In this document: positions 15,958-23,422 of the stretch, in pieces | Layout of the letters: each line of letters begins with the position of its first letter | Position numbering within the stretch: the first letter of the stretch is position 1 | Origin: Phycisphaerae bacterium | GTDB taxonomy: Bacteria; Planctomycetota; Phycisphaerae; SM23-33 | Direction of reading: 5' to 3' | Length of the DNA: 64,000 bases | Assembly: GCA_018335035.1 (NCBI GenBank) | Contig: JAGXKT010000001.1 | Span: forward strand, 124,001-188,000 | Notes under the pieces: model-generated | What the model was told of the DNA's origin: nothing | The model's database searches: none | Seen by the model: only the letters and a program-made list of their open reading frames with translations | Made by a program: the position numbers and the translations under genes

Positions 15958-18241
15958 TCGCAACGTGCATGCCGAGCTGTCGCGCGATCTGAAGCTCTCT
16001 CACGTCACGCTGATGGGGCTGGGCATGATGATCGGGGCGGGTGTGTTCATCGGCATCGGCATCGCTACCGGCAAGGCCGGCCCCGGTGGCGTGATTCTGA
16101 CCTTCGCGCTGAACGGGCTGATTGCCCTGTTCACGGCCATGAGCTTTGCCGAACTGGCCAGCGCCATCCCGCGCGCTGGCGGCGTGTACAATTTCGCGCG
16201 GATCGCCTTCGGGCGGGGCGTCAGCTTTCTCGGCGGGTGGATGGAATGGTTCGCCTCGAGCGTGGCCGGCAGTTTGTACGCCGTGGTCTTCGCCGCTTAC
16301 ACCACCCAGTACGTTGCCAACGGCATCCTCGAACTGGGCCTGGTAGACGCGGAGCTGACGCGCGTCATCAAGGTCGTCGCCGTGGCGGTGGGGTTGGGGT
16401 TTCTGTACATCAACTACCGCGGCGCGTCGGAGACGGGCAAGATCGGCGCGCTGTTCACGCTGGCGCAGATGGGCTTCGTCCTGTCGATCGCTGTCGTCGG
16501 CATCGTCCGTGCCGGCGTCGAGCCGTCCCGCCTGAGCAACTTCCAGCCCTTCCTGCCGAACGGCTGGTCCGTGCTGCTCGTGACGATGGGCTTTATCTAC
16601 GTGGCGTTCGAGGGCTTCGAGGTCATCGCCCAGGCCGGCGACGAGACCATCGAGCCCAAGAAGAACATGCCCAAGGCGATGCTGTACTCCGTGCTCATCG
16701 TCACGGTGACGTACGTGCTGGTCTCGTTCGCGACGATCGTGGCCGTGCGCCCGGACGACGTCGGCGGCGCGGTCTGGCGGTGGATCGGCACGCGGGGCCC
16801 GGCGAGCGACGGCGAGACGGGCTTCGGCGACGCGGTCAACCGCATGATTCCCTACGGCGGTCTGCTGGTGACGCTGGCGGTGATCTTTTCGTCGACGTCG
16901 GCGCTGAACGCGACGATCTACTCGGCCACCCGGGCCGGGTATGCCCTCGGGCGCGACCGCATGCTGCCCGGCGCGTTGGCGCGAATCAGCCCGAAGCGGC
17001 GCACGCCGTACGTGGCCCTGACGTGCACCGGCGTGATCGTCCTGACCGTCGCGGCGCTGCTGCCGACCAAGCACGTCGCCTCGTGCGCGAGCATCATGTT
17101 CCTGTTCCTGTTCTTCCTGGTGAACCTCTGCGCGATCAAGGTGCGCCTCAACATGGGCGACGAGCTGCAGTACGGCTTCGTGATGCCGCTGTTTCCCGTG
17201 TTTCCGATCGCGGCGATCGTCGGACAGGCGGTGCTGGCGGCCAACATCGGGCACATCAGCCGCCTGGCGATCGTCGTCGCGCCGGCGTGGGTTCTGGCCG
17301 GGGTCGGCGTGTACCTGCTGTATGCCCGAAAGCGCGCCGTCGCCACGGAAGACGAAATTCAGGTGCTCGCCGAGACCGAGGGCCCGCCCGGCGGCGAGTA
17401 CCGCGTAATGGTCGCCGTGGCCAACCCCGCCAACGCGCTGTCGATGGTTCGCCAGACGTACCGCCTGTGCGAGGCGACGGGCGCGCGCGTCGAGCTGCTG
17501 CACATGGTGCCCGTCCCGCCGCAGGTGCCGCTGTCCGACGCGGACAAGTACATGACCGAGGGACGCGAGGGTATTCTCGAAAGCATGCTCTACCTCGCGC
17601 CGCTGTTTGCCATCTCCACGCACCTGCGCTACTGCCGCAACCCCGCCCGCGGCATCGTCAGCGCCGTCCGCGAGCGGCGGACGAACCTGCTGATCATGGG
17701 CTGGCACGGCCGGGCGATGCAGCGGACGTTCCGCATCGGCGCGACGGTCGACCCGGTCATCGAGCGGGCGCCGTGCAACGTCGTCGTGATGAAGGACTGC
17801 GGCGGTGATCGCGTGTTCCGTCGCGTGCTGGTGCCCGTTGCCGGTGGGCCCAATGCCGCCTACGCCCTGGAGGTTGCCGGCATCCTCGCTGATGCTGAAG
17901 CCGGCGAAGTGACGGCGTTCTACGTGGATCGCGGCGGGCGGCTACGCCGTCGGGGCGGGCAATTCGACGTGGACGGCTTCCTTGACGCCCAGCGGGAGCG
18001 CATTCGCCTGCCGGCCGAACGCGTTCGCGCCAAAACCGCCGCCGGAAGCTCCGTGGTCCGCGCGATCCTCGCCGAAGCCCGCGACTACGACCTGGTCGTC
18101 CTCGGCTGCACGGAACAACCGCTGCTGCGCCAGATCGCTCACGACCCCATCCCCGAACGCGTCGCCCAGCGCTGCGATCGCCCGCTGGTGATGGCTAAGG
18201 CCTCCGGCGGGCTGCGATCCTGGGTCCGCCGCTGGGTCTAG
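15947..18241 (+). CDS. APC-family amino-acid permease fused to two UspA domains
   Basis: A 764-aa inner-membrane protein. Residues 15-450 carry about twelve membrane segments of the amino acid-polyamine-organocation superfamily (MGLGMMIGAGVFIGIGIATG is the typical TM1 glycine motif; YNFARIAFGRGVSFLGGW and ATRAGYALGRDRMLPG are also typical). From about residue 480 two consecutive universal stress protein domains follow (YRVMVAVANPANALSM and VFRRVLVPVAGGPNA), the second ending VVLGCTEQPLL. UspA domains bind nucleotides in many proteins and may gate transport by energy state. GTG is the start, with TAAGGA 9 bases upstream. The transported amino acid is unknown. Confidence 0.88.
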   Translation: MSDDRNVHAELSRDLKLSHVTLMGLGMMIGAGVFIGIGIATGKAGPGGVILTFALNGLIALFTAMSFAELASAIPRAGGVYNFARIAFGRGVSFLGGWMEWFASSVAGSLYAVVFAAYTTQYVANGILELGLVDAELTRVIKVVAVAVGLGFLYINYRGASETGKIGALFTLAQMGFVLSIAVVGIVRAGVEPSRLSNFQPFLPNGWSVLLVTMGFIYVAFEGFEVIAQAGDETIEPKKNMPKAMLYSVLIVTVTYVLVSFATIVAVRPDDVGGAVWRWIGTRGPASDGETGFGDAVNRMIPYGGLLVTLAVIFSSTSALNATIYSATRAGYALGRDRMLPGALARISPKRRTPYVALTCTGVIVLTVAALLPTKHVASCASIMFLFLFFLVNLCAIKVRLNMGDELQYGFVMPLFPVFPIAAIVGQAVLAANIGHISRLAIVVAPAWVLAGVGVYLLYARKRAVATEDEIQVLAETEGPPGGEYRVMVAVANPANALSMVRQTYRLCEATGARVELLHMVPVPPQVPLSDADKYMTEGREGILESMLYLAPLFAISTHLRYCRNPARGIVSAVRERRTNLLIMGWHGRAMQRTFRIGATVDPVIERAPCNVVVMKDCGGDRVFRRVLVPVAGGPNAAYALEVAGILADAEAGEVTAFYVDRGGRLRRRGGQFDVDGFLDAQRERIRLPAERVRAKTAAGSSVVRAILAEARDYDLVVLGCTEQPLLRQIAHDPIPERVAQRCDRPLVMAKASGGLRSWVRRWV

Positions 18242-18810
18242 GGACGAATTGCGGCGTGCGGCCGCCCGTATGGCGGATTGTGGCGTGCGGGGTTCGGTCA
18301 TGCGGGCGCTCGTACCGGTGGTCGATCTCGTTTGCTGCAGCAAAGGCGACCGCTTGCGGAGCGACACTTCAAGCGCTAAGTAAACTTGCGTCCCAGAACG
18401 CCGAAGCAACCGAATGGCCGGGCGTCACGGCCTCTGGGCGTAGCGGAACTGCACTCGGACAGGTCGTCAGCGCCCGGCCGTTCTATGCCGTGGCGATTGC
18501 ACGCTTGTGGCACGCGCCTCTCGGACGGACCGTCCGGCCTGCCCGTGTGCGTCACGGCCATCCTGGCCGTCGTCGGTCTTCACGCCGACGCTTGACCGCG
18601 CCGCCGCGCCGGTGCGACAATGCGCCCGTACGGGCTTCGCTATGCGCCCGGCCGTGCCGTGGCCGTGTTTCGCGTTTCGGTGCTTCGTATTTCGAATTTC
18701 GTATTTGGTCGTCCCTCGGGGCGTAGCGCCCCGTACGGGTCGCTATGTGCCTGATTGACGGTAGCTGTTTTTCGGATTTCGAACTTCGTGTTTCGAATTT
18801 GGTCGTCCCT
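18242..18810. repeat. Gene-free block with imperfect short-word repeats
   Basis: No convincing ORF. The right half is built from variants of a TTTCGAATTTCGT-like word: 18665-18706 (GTTTCGCGTTTCGG..., TTCGTATTTCGAATTTCG) and 18769-18800 (TTTCGGATTTCG, TTCGTGTTTCGAATTT). A second word, GCCC(C)GTACGGG followed by (T)TCGCTATG, occurs at 18623-18643 and 18729-18747. The tRNA-Pro gene lies directly at the right edge. Confidence 0.6.
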
Positions 18811-18821
18811 CGGGGCGTAGC
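18703..18821 (+). repeat. 25-base direct repeat spanning the 5' end of tRNA-Pro
   Basis: The same 25 bases, starting ATTTGGTCGTCCC and ending GGGGCGTAGC, occur at 18703-18727 and 18797-18821. The second copy includes the first 11 bases of tRNA-Pro. The first copy stops there and runs into a different sequence, so it looks like an ectopic duplication of the tRNA 5' flank or an integration scar. No integrase is nearby. Confidence 0.8.
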
Positions 18822-18885
18822 TCAGCTTGGCTAGAGCGCCAGCTTTGGGAGCTGGAAGTCGCTGGTTCGAATCCAGTCGCCCCGA
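18811..18885 (+). tRNA. tRNA-Pro (anticodon TGG)
   Basis: Complete cloverleaf. The acceptor stem CGGGGCG pairs with CGCCCCG (18878-18884), with discriminator A at 18885. The D arm (GCTC/GAGC), the anticodon stem CCAGC/GCTGG around loop TTTGGGA giving anticodon TGG, and the T arm CTGG-TTCGAAT-CCAG are all present. The 3' CCA is not encoded (ATT follows), so it must be added after transcription. Confidence 0.96.
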
Positions 18886-19456
18886 TTCGCCATAGCCGCT
18901 TCGTGGCGACGGCGAAGAGAGCAGGGCGTGCACGCGTTTTCTGCGTGCACGCGCAAGGGCTGCACGCCCTTCGGCTAGCAAGCCCCATGCGTGAGCATGG
19001 GGTTGGTGTGCCGCGTGAGCATGGGGTCGTGGTGAAGGCCTCCCCGCCTGACGGCGGGGGCTGCATGGCGCTAGCTGGATGGCGCTAGCTCGATGGCGCT
19101 TGGCGACGTGGTTGCTCTCCCGGCCGCGCCGTGAGCGCAGCCCACGGCACCGTCGGCGAGTCGTAGCCCACGGCACACATCGTTGACGCGTGGCAGCCCA
19201 CGGCCCCCATTGTTGGTGAGTGGTGGGGTGGGCAAAGCGTTCCCCGCCGCACGGCGGGTGCGGCGCCCGTCGCGGTTTTCGTGGTGGGGCGAGCCGTCCC
19301 GGGCTGGCGGCTCGGGGCCCGCGTGGCTCGGTGTGTCACGTCCTTTCGCCTGCCTTGGCTGTGGGGTATGCTGCTGTCGCGAGGCGCCTCGGGCTTCGAG
19401 GGCGGCGGACGGGCCGAGCCCGCGAGCTCGACGGGCACATTACAGGCGGCAAGAGC
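18886..19456. repeat. Gene-free block with hairpin and tandem repeats before rex
   Basis: No convincing ORF. It holds: a 10-bp hairpin around CCCCATGC-GTGA-GCATGGGG (18983-19002), with the word GCGTGAGCATGGGG repeated at 18989-19002 and 19013-19026; a 14-base tandem unit ATGGCGCTAGCT plus two bases, about 2.7 copies (19063-19102); and three copies of an AGCCCACGGC-headed unit at 19139, 19165 and 19195. From 19220 the plus strand could be read as MVGWAKRSPPH, a peptide I associate with repeat-derived hypothetical ORFs in planctomycetes (from memory, unverified). These mark an intergenic repeat cluster. Confidence 0.65.
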
Positions 19457-20113
19457 GTGAACGACGCATCCATCCCGGAGCCGGTCATTCGGCGGTTGAG
19501 CTTGTATCTGCGGCATGTCGAGCAGCTTGCCGGGCGGGAGATCGAGACCGTCTCCAGCACGCAGCTCGGCGAGGCGTTGCACGTCACGGCTGCCCAGGTC
19601 CGAAAGGACCTGGCGTATTTCGGGCATTTCGGTCGCCCGGGCGTGGGCTACCGCGTGGGGGCGCTGCTGGCGGCGCTTCGGGGCGTGCTGGGCACGGATC
19701 GCACGTGGAACGTGGTGCTGGTGGGCGTGGGCAACCTCGGCAGCGCGTTGCTGCGGTACAAGGGTTTCCCGCGGCGGGGGTTTCGCTTCGTGGCGGCGTT
19801 CGACGCGGACCCGGCCAAGCGCGGGCGGCGTGTCGGCGGGGTGGACGTGTTTGCCATGGACGCGTTGCCGCATGTCGCGGACGAGCGGGGCGCGGAGCTG
19901 GGGTTGATCGCCGTACCGGCCGAGGCGGCGCAGGAGGTGGCCGACCGGCTTTGTGCGGTCGGGCTGCGCGGCATCCTGAACTTCGCCCCGGCGACGCTGA
20001 CGCTGCCGCCGAACGTGCCGGTCGACCCGGTGGACCTGGCGGCGCATCTGGAACGGATAGCGTTCCGAGCCGCGCGGGCATTTGACGTTGACCGGTCCGG
20101 GCCGGGCTGCTAG
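19457..20113 (+). CDS. rex: Redox-sensing transcriptional repressor Rex
   Basis: A dimeric repressor that senses the NADH/NAD ratio and controls fermentation and respiration genes. Residues 1-75 form the winged-helix DNA-binding domain (VIRRLSLYLRHVEQL, SSTQLGEALHVTAAQVRKDLAYFG), and the rest is a Rossmann NADH-binding domain with VLVGVGNLGSALL, the FDADPAKRG segment and the C-terminal swapped helix (VDLAAHLERIAFRAAR). The start is GTG at 19457, in frame and just before the conserved IPEPVIRRL opening; a weak AGGCGG precedes it. It heads a three-gene plus-strand group with the FabZ-like and UvrC-like genes. No clear TTGTGA-N-TCACAA Rex site was found in the window. Confidence 0.93.
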   Translation: MNDASIPEPVIRRLSLYLRHVEQLAGREIETVSSTQLGEALHVTAAQVRKDLAYFGHFGRPGVGYRVGALLAALRGVLGTDRTWNVVLVGVGNLGSALLRYKGFPRRGFRFVAAFDADPAKRGRRVGGVDVFAMDALPHVADERGAELGLIAVPAEAAQEVADRLCAVGLRGILNFAPATLTLPPNVPVDPVDLAAHLERIAFRAARAFDVDRSGPGC

Positions 20114-20177
20114 GTTGTGCCGTGTTCGCCGCTGGCGCGGCGTCTCGCGCGGCAGCGCGTTGCAGGCAGGAATTGCG

Positions 20178-20651
20178 ATGCCACCGAAACCCCTGGTTGA
20201 TCTATCCTCGCTGGATATGACGCAGTTCGAGGCGGACCGTGACGGGATCTACGCGGTCAATCCTCATCGCTACGAGTTCCAGCAACTGGACGGGATCTTC
20301 TTCTCTGACCACGACAGCGGGCTGATCGTCGGTTATCGCGACGTGCGGGACGACGAATTCTGGGTTCGCGGGCACATTCCCGGGCGGCCCATCTTCCCCG
20401 GCGTGCTCATGATCGAGGGGGCCGCTCAGCTCGTCAGCTACTACGTGATGAGCGAACAGGCGGACAAGGGCTTTCTCGGCTTCGGCGGCGTCGACGGCGT
20501 CAAGTTCCGCGGAACGGTCCGGCCGGGGCAGCGGCTCATCGTGGCCGGAAAGCTCCTGGAGAACCGCGCGCGCCGATGCGTCGGCGCCACCCAGGCCTTC
20601 GTGGAGGGGCACATGGTCTACGAAGGCACGATTACGGGCATGTGGCTTTGA
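20178..20651 (+). CDS. FabZ-like 3-hydroxyacyl-ACP dehydratase
   Basis: A hot-dog fold dehydratase (157 aa) that removes water from 3-hydroxyacyl-acyl carrier protein in fatty-acid elongation. The key histidine lies in the VRGHIPGRPIFPGVLMIEGA region (residues 65-84), and this motif also carries the conserved glutamate. FGGVDGVKFRGTVRPGQ is the typical third strand. ATG at 20178 has AGGA 6 bases upstream, so the longer in-frame start at 20082 is rejected. It follows rex by 64 bases. Many planctomycetes have several FabZ/FabA-like genes, so the exact role (FabZ itself or a related lipid-A or outer-membrane lipid step) is uncertain. Confidence 0.85.
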   Translation: MPPKPLVDLSSLDMTQFEADRDGIYAVNPHRYEFQQLDGIFFSDHDSGLIVGYRDVRDDEFWVRGHIPGRPIFPGVLMIEGAAQLVSYYVMSEQADKGFLGFGGVDGVKFRGTVRPGQRLIVAGKLLENRARRCVGATQAFVEGHMVYEGTITGMWL

Positions 20652-20680
20652 CCGACCGTCGCGCCGCGCGGGAGGTGACG

Positions 20681-21838
20681 ATGCTGCCGTCGACAAGCCA
20701 GTTCGACGCCCGCATCGCGGTCCAACCCCCGCTCAGCGCCGAGCGTCTGTCCGACGTGCCGGCCGCACGCGGCGTGCTGGCACTTCTGGACGAACATGAG
20801 CGCCCGGTCACGCTCATCACGGCCGCCGATATGCGGGCGCGCCTGCGCTCGCGTTTGGCACGCCGCGACGATGGCCACCCCCGAAAGGCCGCCGACCTGC
20901 GCACGGTGACCCGCGCCGTCTGCTGGACACGCACGGACGGGCATTTCGAGACGGACCTGGCGTATCTTGAGTTGGCACGGCAGCTCTGGCCGGACGATTT
21001 CGCTGAGATGCTCGCCTGGAAGCCCGCGTGGTTCGTTCGGCTCGATCTCGACGACGTGGCTCCGGCCTTTGTTGCCACGCGCGGCGGCCTTTGCGGTGAT
21101 GCATGCTGCGTGGGGCCGTTTCCATTGAGACGGGCGGCGCGGCGGTTCGTGGCTGTGCTGGAAGACGCTTTCGATCTATGCCGGGATCGCTCGCTTCTGG
21201 CCAGGGCGCCGCACGCGCGGACGTGTCCGTACGGACAAATGGGGCGGTGCCTTCGCGTATGTGACGGATCGGTGACGATGGACGCCTACCGCCGCCGGCT
21301 GAGCGAGGCGCTGGACTACGCCATCGGCCGGAGAGAGGACATCGCCGCCGAACTGCGCCGCCGCATGCAGGCCGCTTCGGACGCTCTGGACTTTGAGCGA
21401 GCGGCGGCGCTCAAGGCGCGTCTGGACCGCCTGAGCGTGTTGAACGAGGCGGACTTCCACCACGTGCGCCCGGCCGAGCGATTTCAGTTCGTTCTCATCC
21501 AGCCCGGCGGTGGACGGCGCCGCCTGCGGCCGTTCCTGGTCGACGGCGGACGCATCGCGCCGCGGGCCGTGCTGGACTGGCCGCTCAAGCGTACGCAGCT
21601 TCGCGAGTTACTGGCGAAGATGGGGCGATTCGTCAACGCGTCGGCCCGTCCGGACAACGCCGGCCCTTGGCGGGTTGGCCTGGTGGCGAAGTACCTGTTC
21701 TCCGCGCCGCAACGCCGTGGTCTGGCCGTGCATTGGACGGACGCGCTGGATGCGGCCGCGCTGACCGAGCAGATCGTCGCTGCACGCGGCGTGCTGGGGT
21801 TGTCCGATCGTGTCGGTCCGGATGCAGATGAGCGCTAA
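20681..21838 (+). CDS. UvrC-like protein with degenerate GIY-YIG region and no nuclease half
   Basis: A 385-aa protein related to the N-terminal half of UvrC. Residues 28-60 (GVLALLDEHERPVTLITAADMRARL...) align with the GIY-YIG domain opening but lack the GIY and YIG residues. The cysteine region CPYGQMGRCLRVCDGSV matches UvrC's CxxxxxGRC-xx-C segment, and RRRMQAASDALDFERAAALKARLDRL is a UVR motif. The C-terminal RNase H-like nuclease domain is absent. It is therefore not expected to make incisions alone and may be a UvrB-binding partner or decoy. GGAGG lies 5 bases before the ATG at 20681, and the gap to the FabZ-like gene is 29 bases. Confidence 0.8.
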   Translation: MLPSTSQFDARIAVQPPLSAERLSDVPAARGVLALLDEHERPVTLITAADMRARLRSRLARRDDGHPRKAADLRTVTRAVCWTRTDGHFETDLAYLELARQLWPDDFAEMLAWKPAWFVRLDLDDVAPAFVATRGGLCGDACCVGPFPLRRAARRFVAVLEDAFDLCRDRSLLARAPHARTCPYGQMGRCLRVCDGSVTMDAYRRRLSEALDYAIGRREDIAAELRRRMQAASDALDFERAAALKARLDRLSVLNEADFHHVRPAERFQFVLIQPGGGRRRLRPFLVDGGRIAPRAVLDWPLKRTQLRELLAKMGRFVNASARPDNAGPWRVGLVAKYLFSAPQRRGLAVHWTDALDAAALTEQIVAARGVLGLSDRVGPDADER

Positions 21839-21875
21839 GCCGGGCCGGCCGAGTCGCTCAAAGCTTGCGGCTGAG

Positions 21876-21893
21876 AGCTGATCGCTGAGAGCT
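21876..21893 (+). repeat. Dispersed repeat, GCTGATCGCTGA family, copy 1
   Basis: AGCTGATCGCTGAGAGCT, preceded by a related GGCTGAG word. The 12-base core GCTGATCGCTGA recurs at 36251-36268 and 39697-39714. This copy lies between the convergent UvrC-like and prfA genes. Confidence 0.75.
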
Positions 21894-21896
21894 ACT

Positions 21897-23006
21897 TTAC
21901 AGATTCGCCAGCCGCTGGGCCTTGTCGCGGGCGATCAGCGCGTCGATCAGCCCGTCCATCTCGCCGGCGAGCACGCGATCGAGATTGAAGTTCGCGCCCT
22001 GCTGGCCCTCGCCTTTCAGACGGTGGTCGGTGCAGCGGTTCTGCGGGTAGTTGTAGGTCCGCACGCGCTGCGATCTGTCGCCGGAGCCGATCATCTCCTT
22101 GCGGGCGGCCGCTTCGGCGGCGAGCTGCTGTTGGCGGAAGTGCTCGTGAACGCGCGAGGCGAGGATGCGCCGCGCCTTGGCGCGGTTCTTGTGCTGCGAC
22201 TTCTCGTCCTGCATAGAGACGGTGATGCCCGTCGGCAGGTGCTCGAGCTTGACGGCGGACTCGACCTTGTTGACGTTCTGCCCGCCGGGGCCGCTGGAAT
22301 GGCTGGTGTGTTCCTCGACGTCCTTGTCCCAGTCGATGTCGATGTCGACGGATTCGGGCTCGGGCAACACGGCGACGGTCGCCGCGGACGTGTGCACGCG
22401 CCCCTGCGATTCGGTCTGGGGGACGCGCTGGACGCGGTGTCCGCCGCCTTCGTAGCCCAACCGCGCCCAGACGCCGTCACCGGTCACGTTGGCGATCACT
22501 TCGCGAAAGCCGCCCAGCTCGGTCACACCGGCCGAGAGGATCTCAAATTTCCAGCCCTTGGCTTCGGCGTAGCGCTGGTACATGCTCAGCAGGTCCGCGA
22601 CGAACAGGGCGGCCTCCTCGCCGCCGGTGCCCGGACGGAGCTCCAGAATCACCGACCCGGTTTGCTGGTCGCTGCTCATGACCAGCAGGCCCTTGACCGT
22701 CTCGATCGCCTCGTCGGCCTGGGTGCGGAGCTGATCGACCTCGTCCGCCGCGAGGGTCTTCAGGTCGGCGTCGCCATCGGGGTCATCGAGAATTCCCTGG
22801 GCCTCGTCGGCTTGGGTCGCCAGCGCCTTGTATCGCCGGTAGGGCAGCACGATCCGCCCGAGGCGCGCGTGCTCTTTGGCGACGCGGACGATCTTGTCGG
22901 CGTCCGTGGCGACCTGCGGATCGTTCATCTGCTCTGTCAACTCGGTGTACTGGCTGTCCAGCGCATCGAGCTTGGCGATCAGGGCTTCGGAGTCCGTTGA
23001 GGACAT
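21897..23006 (-). CDS. prfA: Peptide chain release factor 1
   Basis: Recognises UAA and UAG in the ribosomal A site and triggers hydrolysis of the finished protein. The stop-codon-reading tripeptide of the RF1 type (P-x-T: QRVPQTESQGRVHTS) and the catalytic GGQ motif (SSGPGGQNVNK) are both present. The 369-aa length is normal. The start at 23006 (MSSTDSEAL) is chosen over the ORF start at 23051 because GGAGAG lies 5 bases upstream. It follows rpmE on the same strand after a 72-base gap, an arrangement seen in other bacteria. The prmC methylase often next to prfA is not found here. Confidence 0.96.
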   Translation of the reverse strand: MSSTDSEALIAKLDALDSQYTELTEQMNDPQVATDADKIVRVAKEHARLGRIVLPYRRYKALATQADEAQGILDDPDGDADLKTLAADEVDQLRTQADEAIETVKGLLVMSSDQQTGSVILELRPGTGGEEAALFVADLLSMYQRYAEAKGWKFEILSAGVTELGGFREVIANVTGDGVWARLGYEGGGHRVQRVPQTESQGRVHTSAATVAVLPEPESVDIDIDWDKDVEEHTSHSSGPGGQNVNKVESAVKLEHLPTGITVSMQDEKSQHKNRAKARRILASRVHEHFRQQQLAAEAAARKEMIGSGDRSQRVRTYNYPQNRCTDHRLKGEGQQGANFNLDRVLAGEMDGLIDALIARDKAQRLANL

Positions 23007-23078
23007 GCTGGGCTCTCCGGCCGCGAGGCGACACCGCCGACGCCGCGGCACCGTGACGGCCAGACGGAGGCTGCCGAG

Positions 23079-23309
23079 CTACTTCTTGGTCTGCTCGCGC
23101 GATTTGAAGTAATCGCCACCGAACTTCCGCTGAAACTTCTCGACGCGGCCGGCGGTGTCCACGTACTTCTGCCTGCCTGTGTAGAAGGGGTGGCAGTTGG
23201 CGCAGATGTCCACCTGGATGTCGCCGGCGGCGGATCGCGTCGTGAACGCGTTTCCGCAGACGCACGTGACTTTGCTTTCCGTGTATTCGGGATGAGTGTC
23301 CAGCTTCAT
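23079..23309 (-). CDS. rpmE: 50S ribosomal protein L31, zinc form
   Basis: A 76-aa large-subunit ribosomal protein. Cysteines 16, 18, 36 and 39 (CVCGNAF and [10 protein letters not shown]) form the zinc-binding site of the C+ type L31. The conserved [21 protein letters not shown] core is present. The start at 23309 has GAGGA 8 bases upstream; the longer ORF start at 23345 is not needed. It is probably transcribed with prfA. Confidence 0.95.
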   Translation of the reverse strand: MKLDTHPEYTESKVTCVCGNAFTTRSAAGDIQVDICANCHPFYTGRQKYVDTAGRVEKFQRKFGGDYFKSREQTKK

Positions 23310-23422
23310 GGGTCTGTCCTCGTCGGGTCGATCTTCCAGAATCACATCAGCATATCACACTGACTCGTGAGGTCAACGCTTTTCGCGGCGGAACGTGAGC
23401 GCCCGTGAGCGCCGGCGCCTCC

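Noticed and set aside
15746-17707. 653-residue ORF opposite the permease
   Set aside because: Its residues are a run of H, R, D and Q without hydrophobic cores, typical of an antisense frame of a membrane protein.
18242-19456. A CRISPR array or phage attachment region
   Set aside because: The repeats are imperfect, of varied length and spacing, and no cas, integrase or recombinase gene is present.
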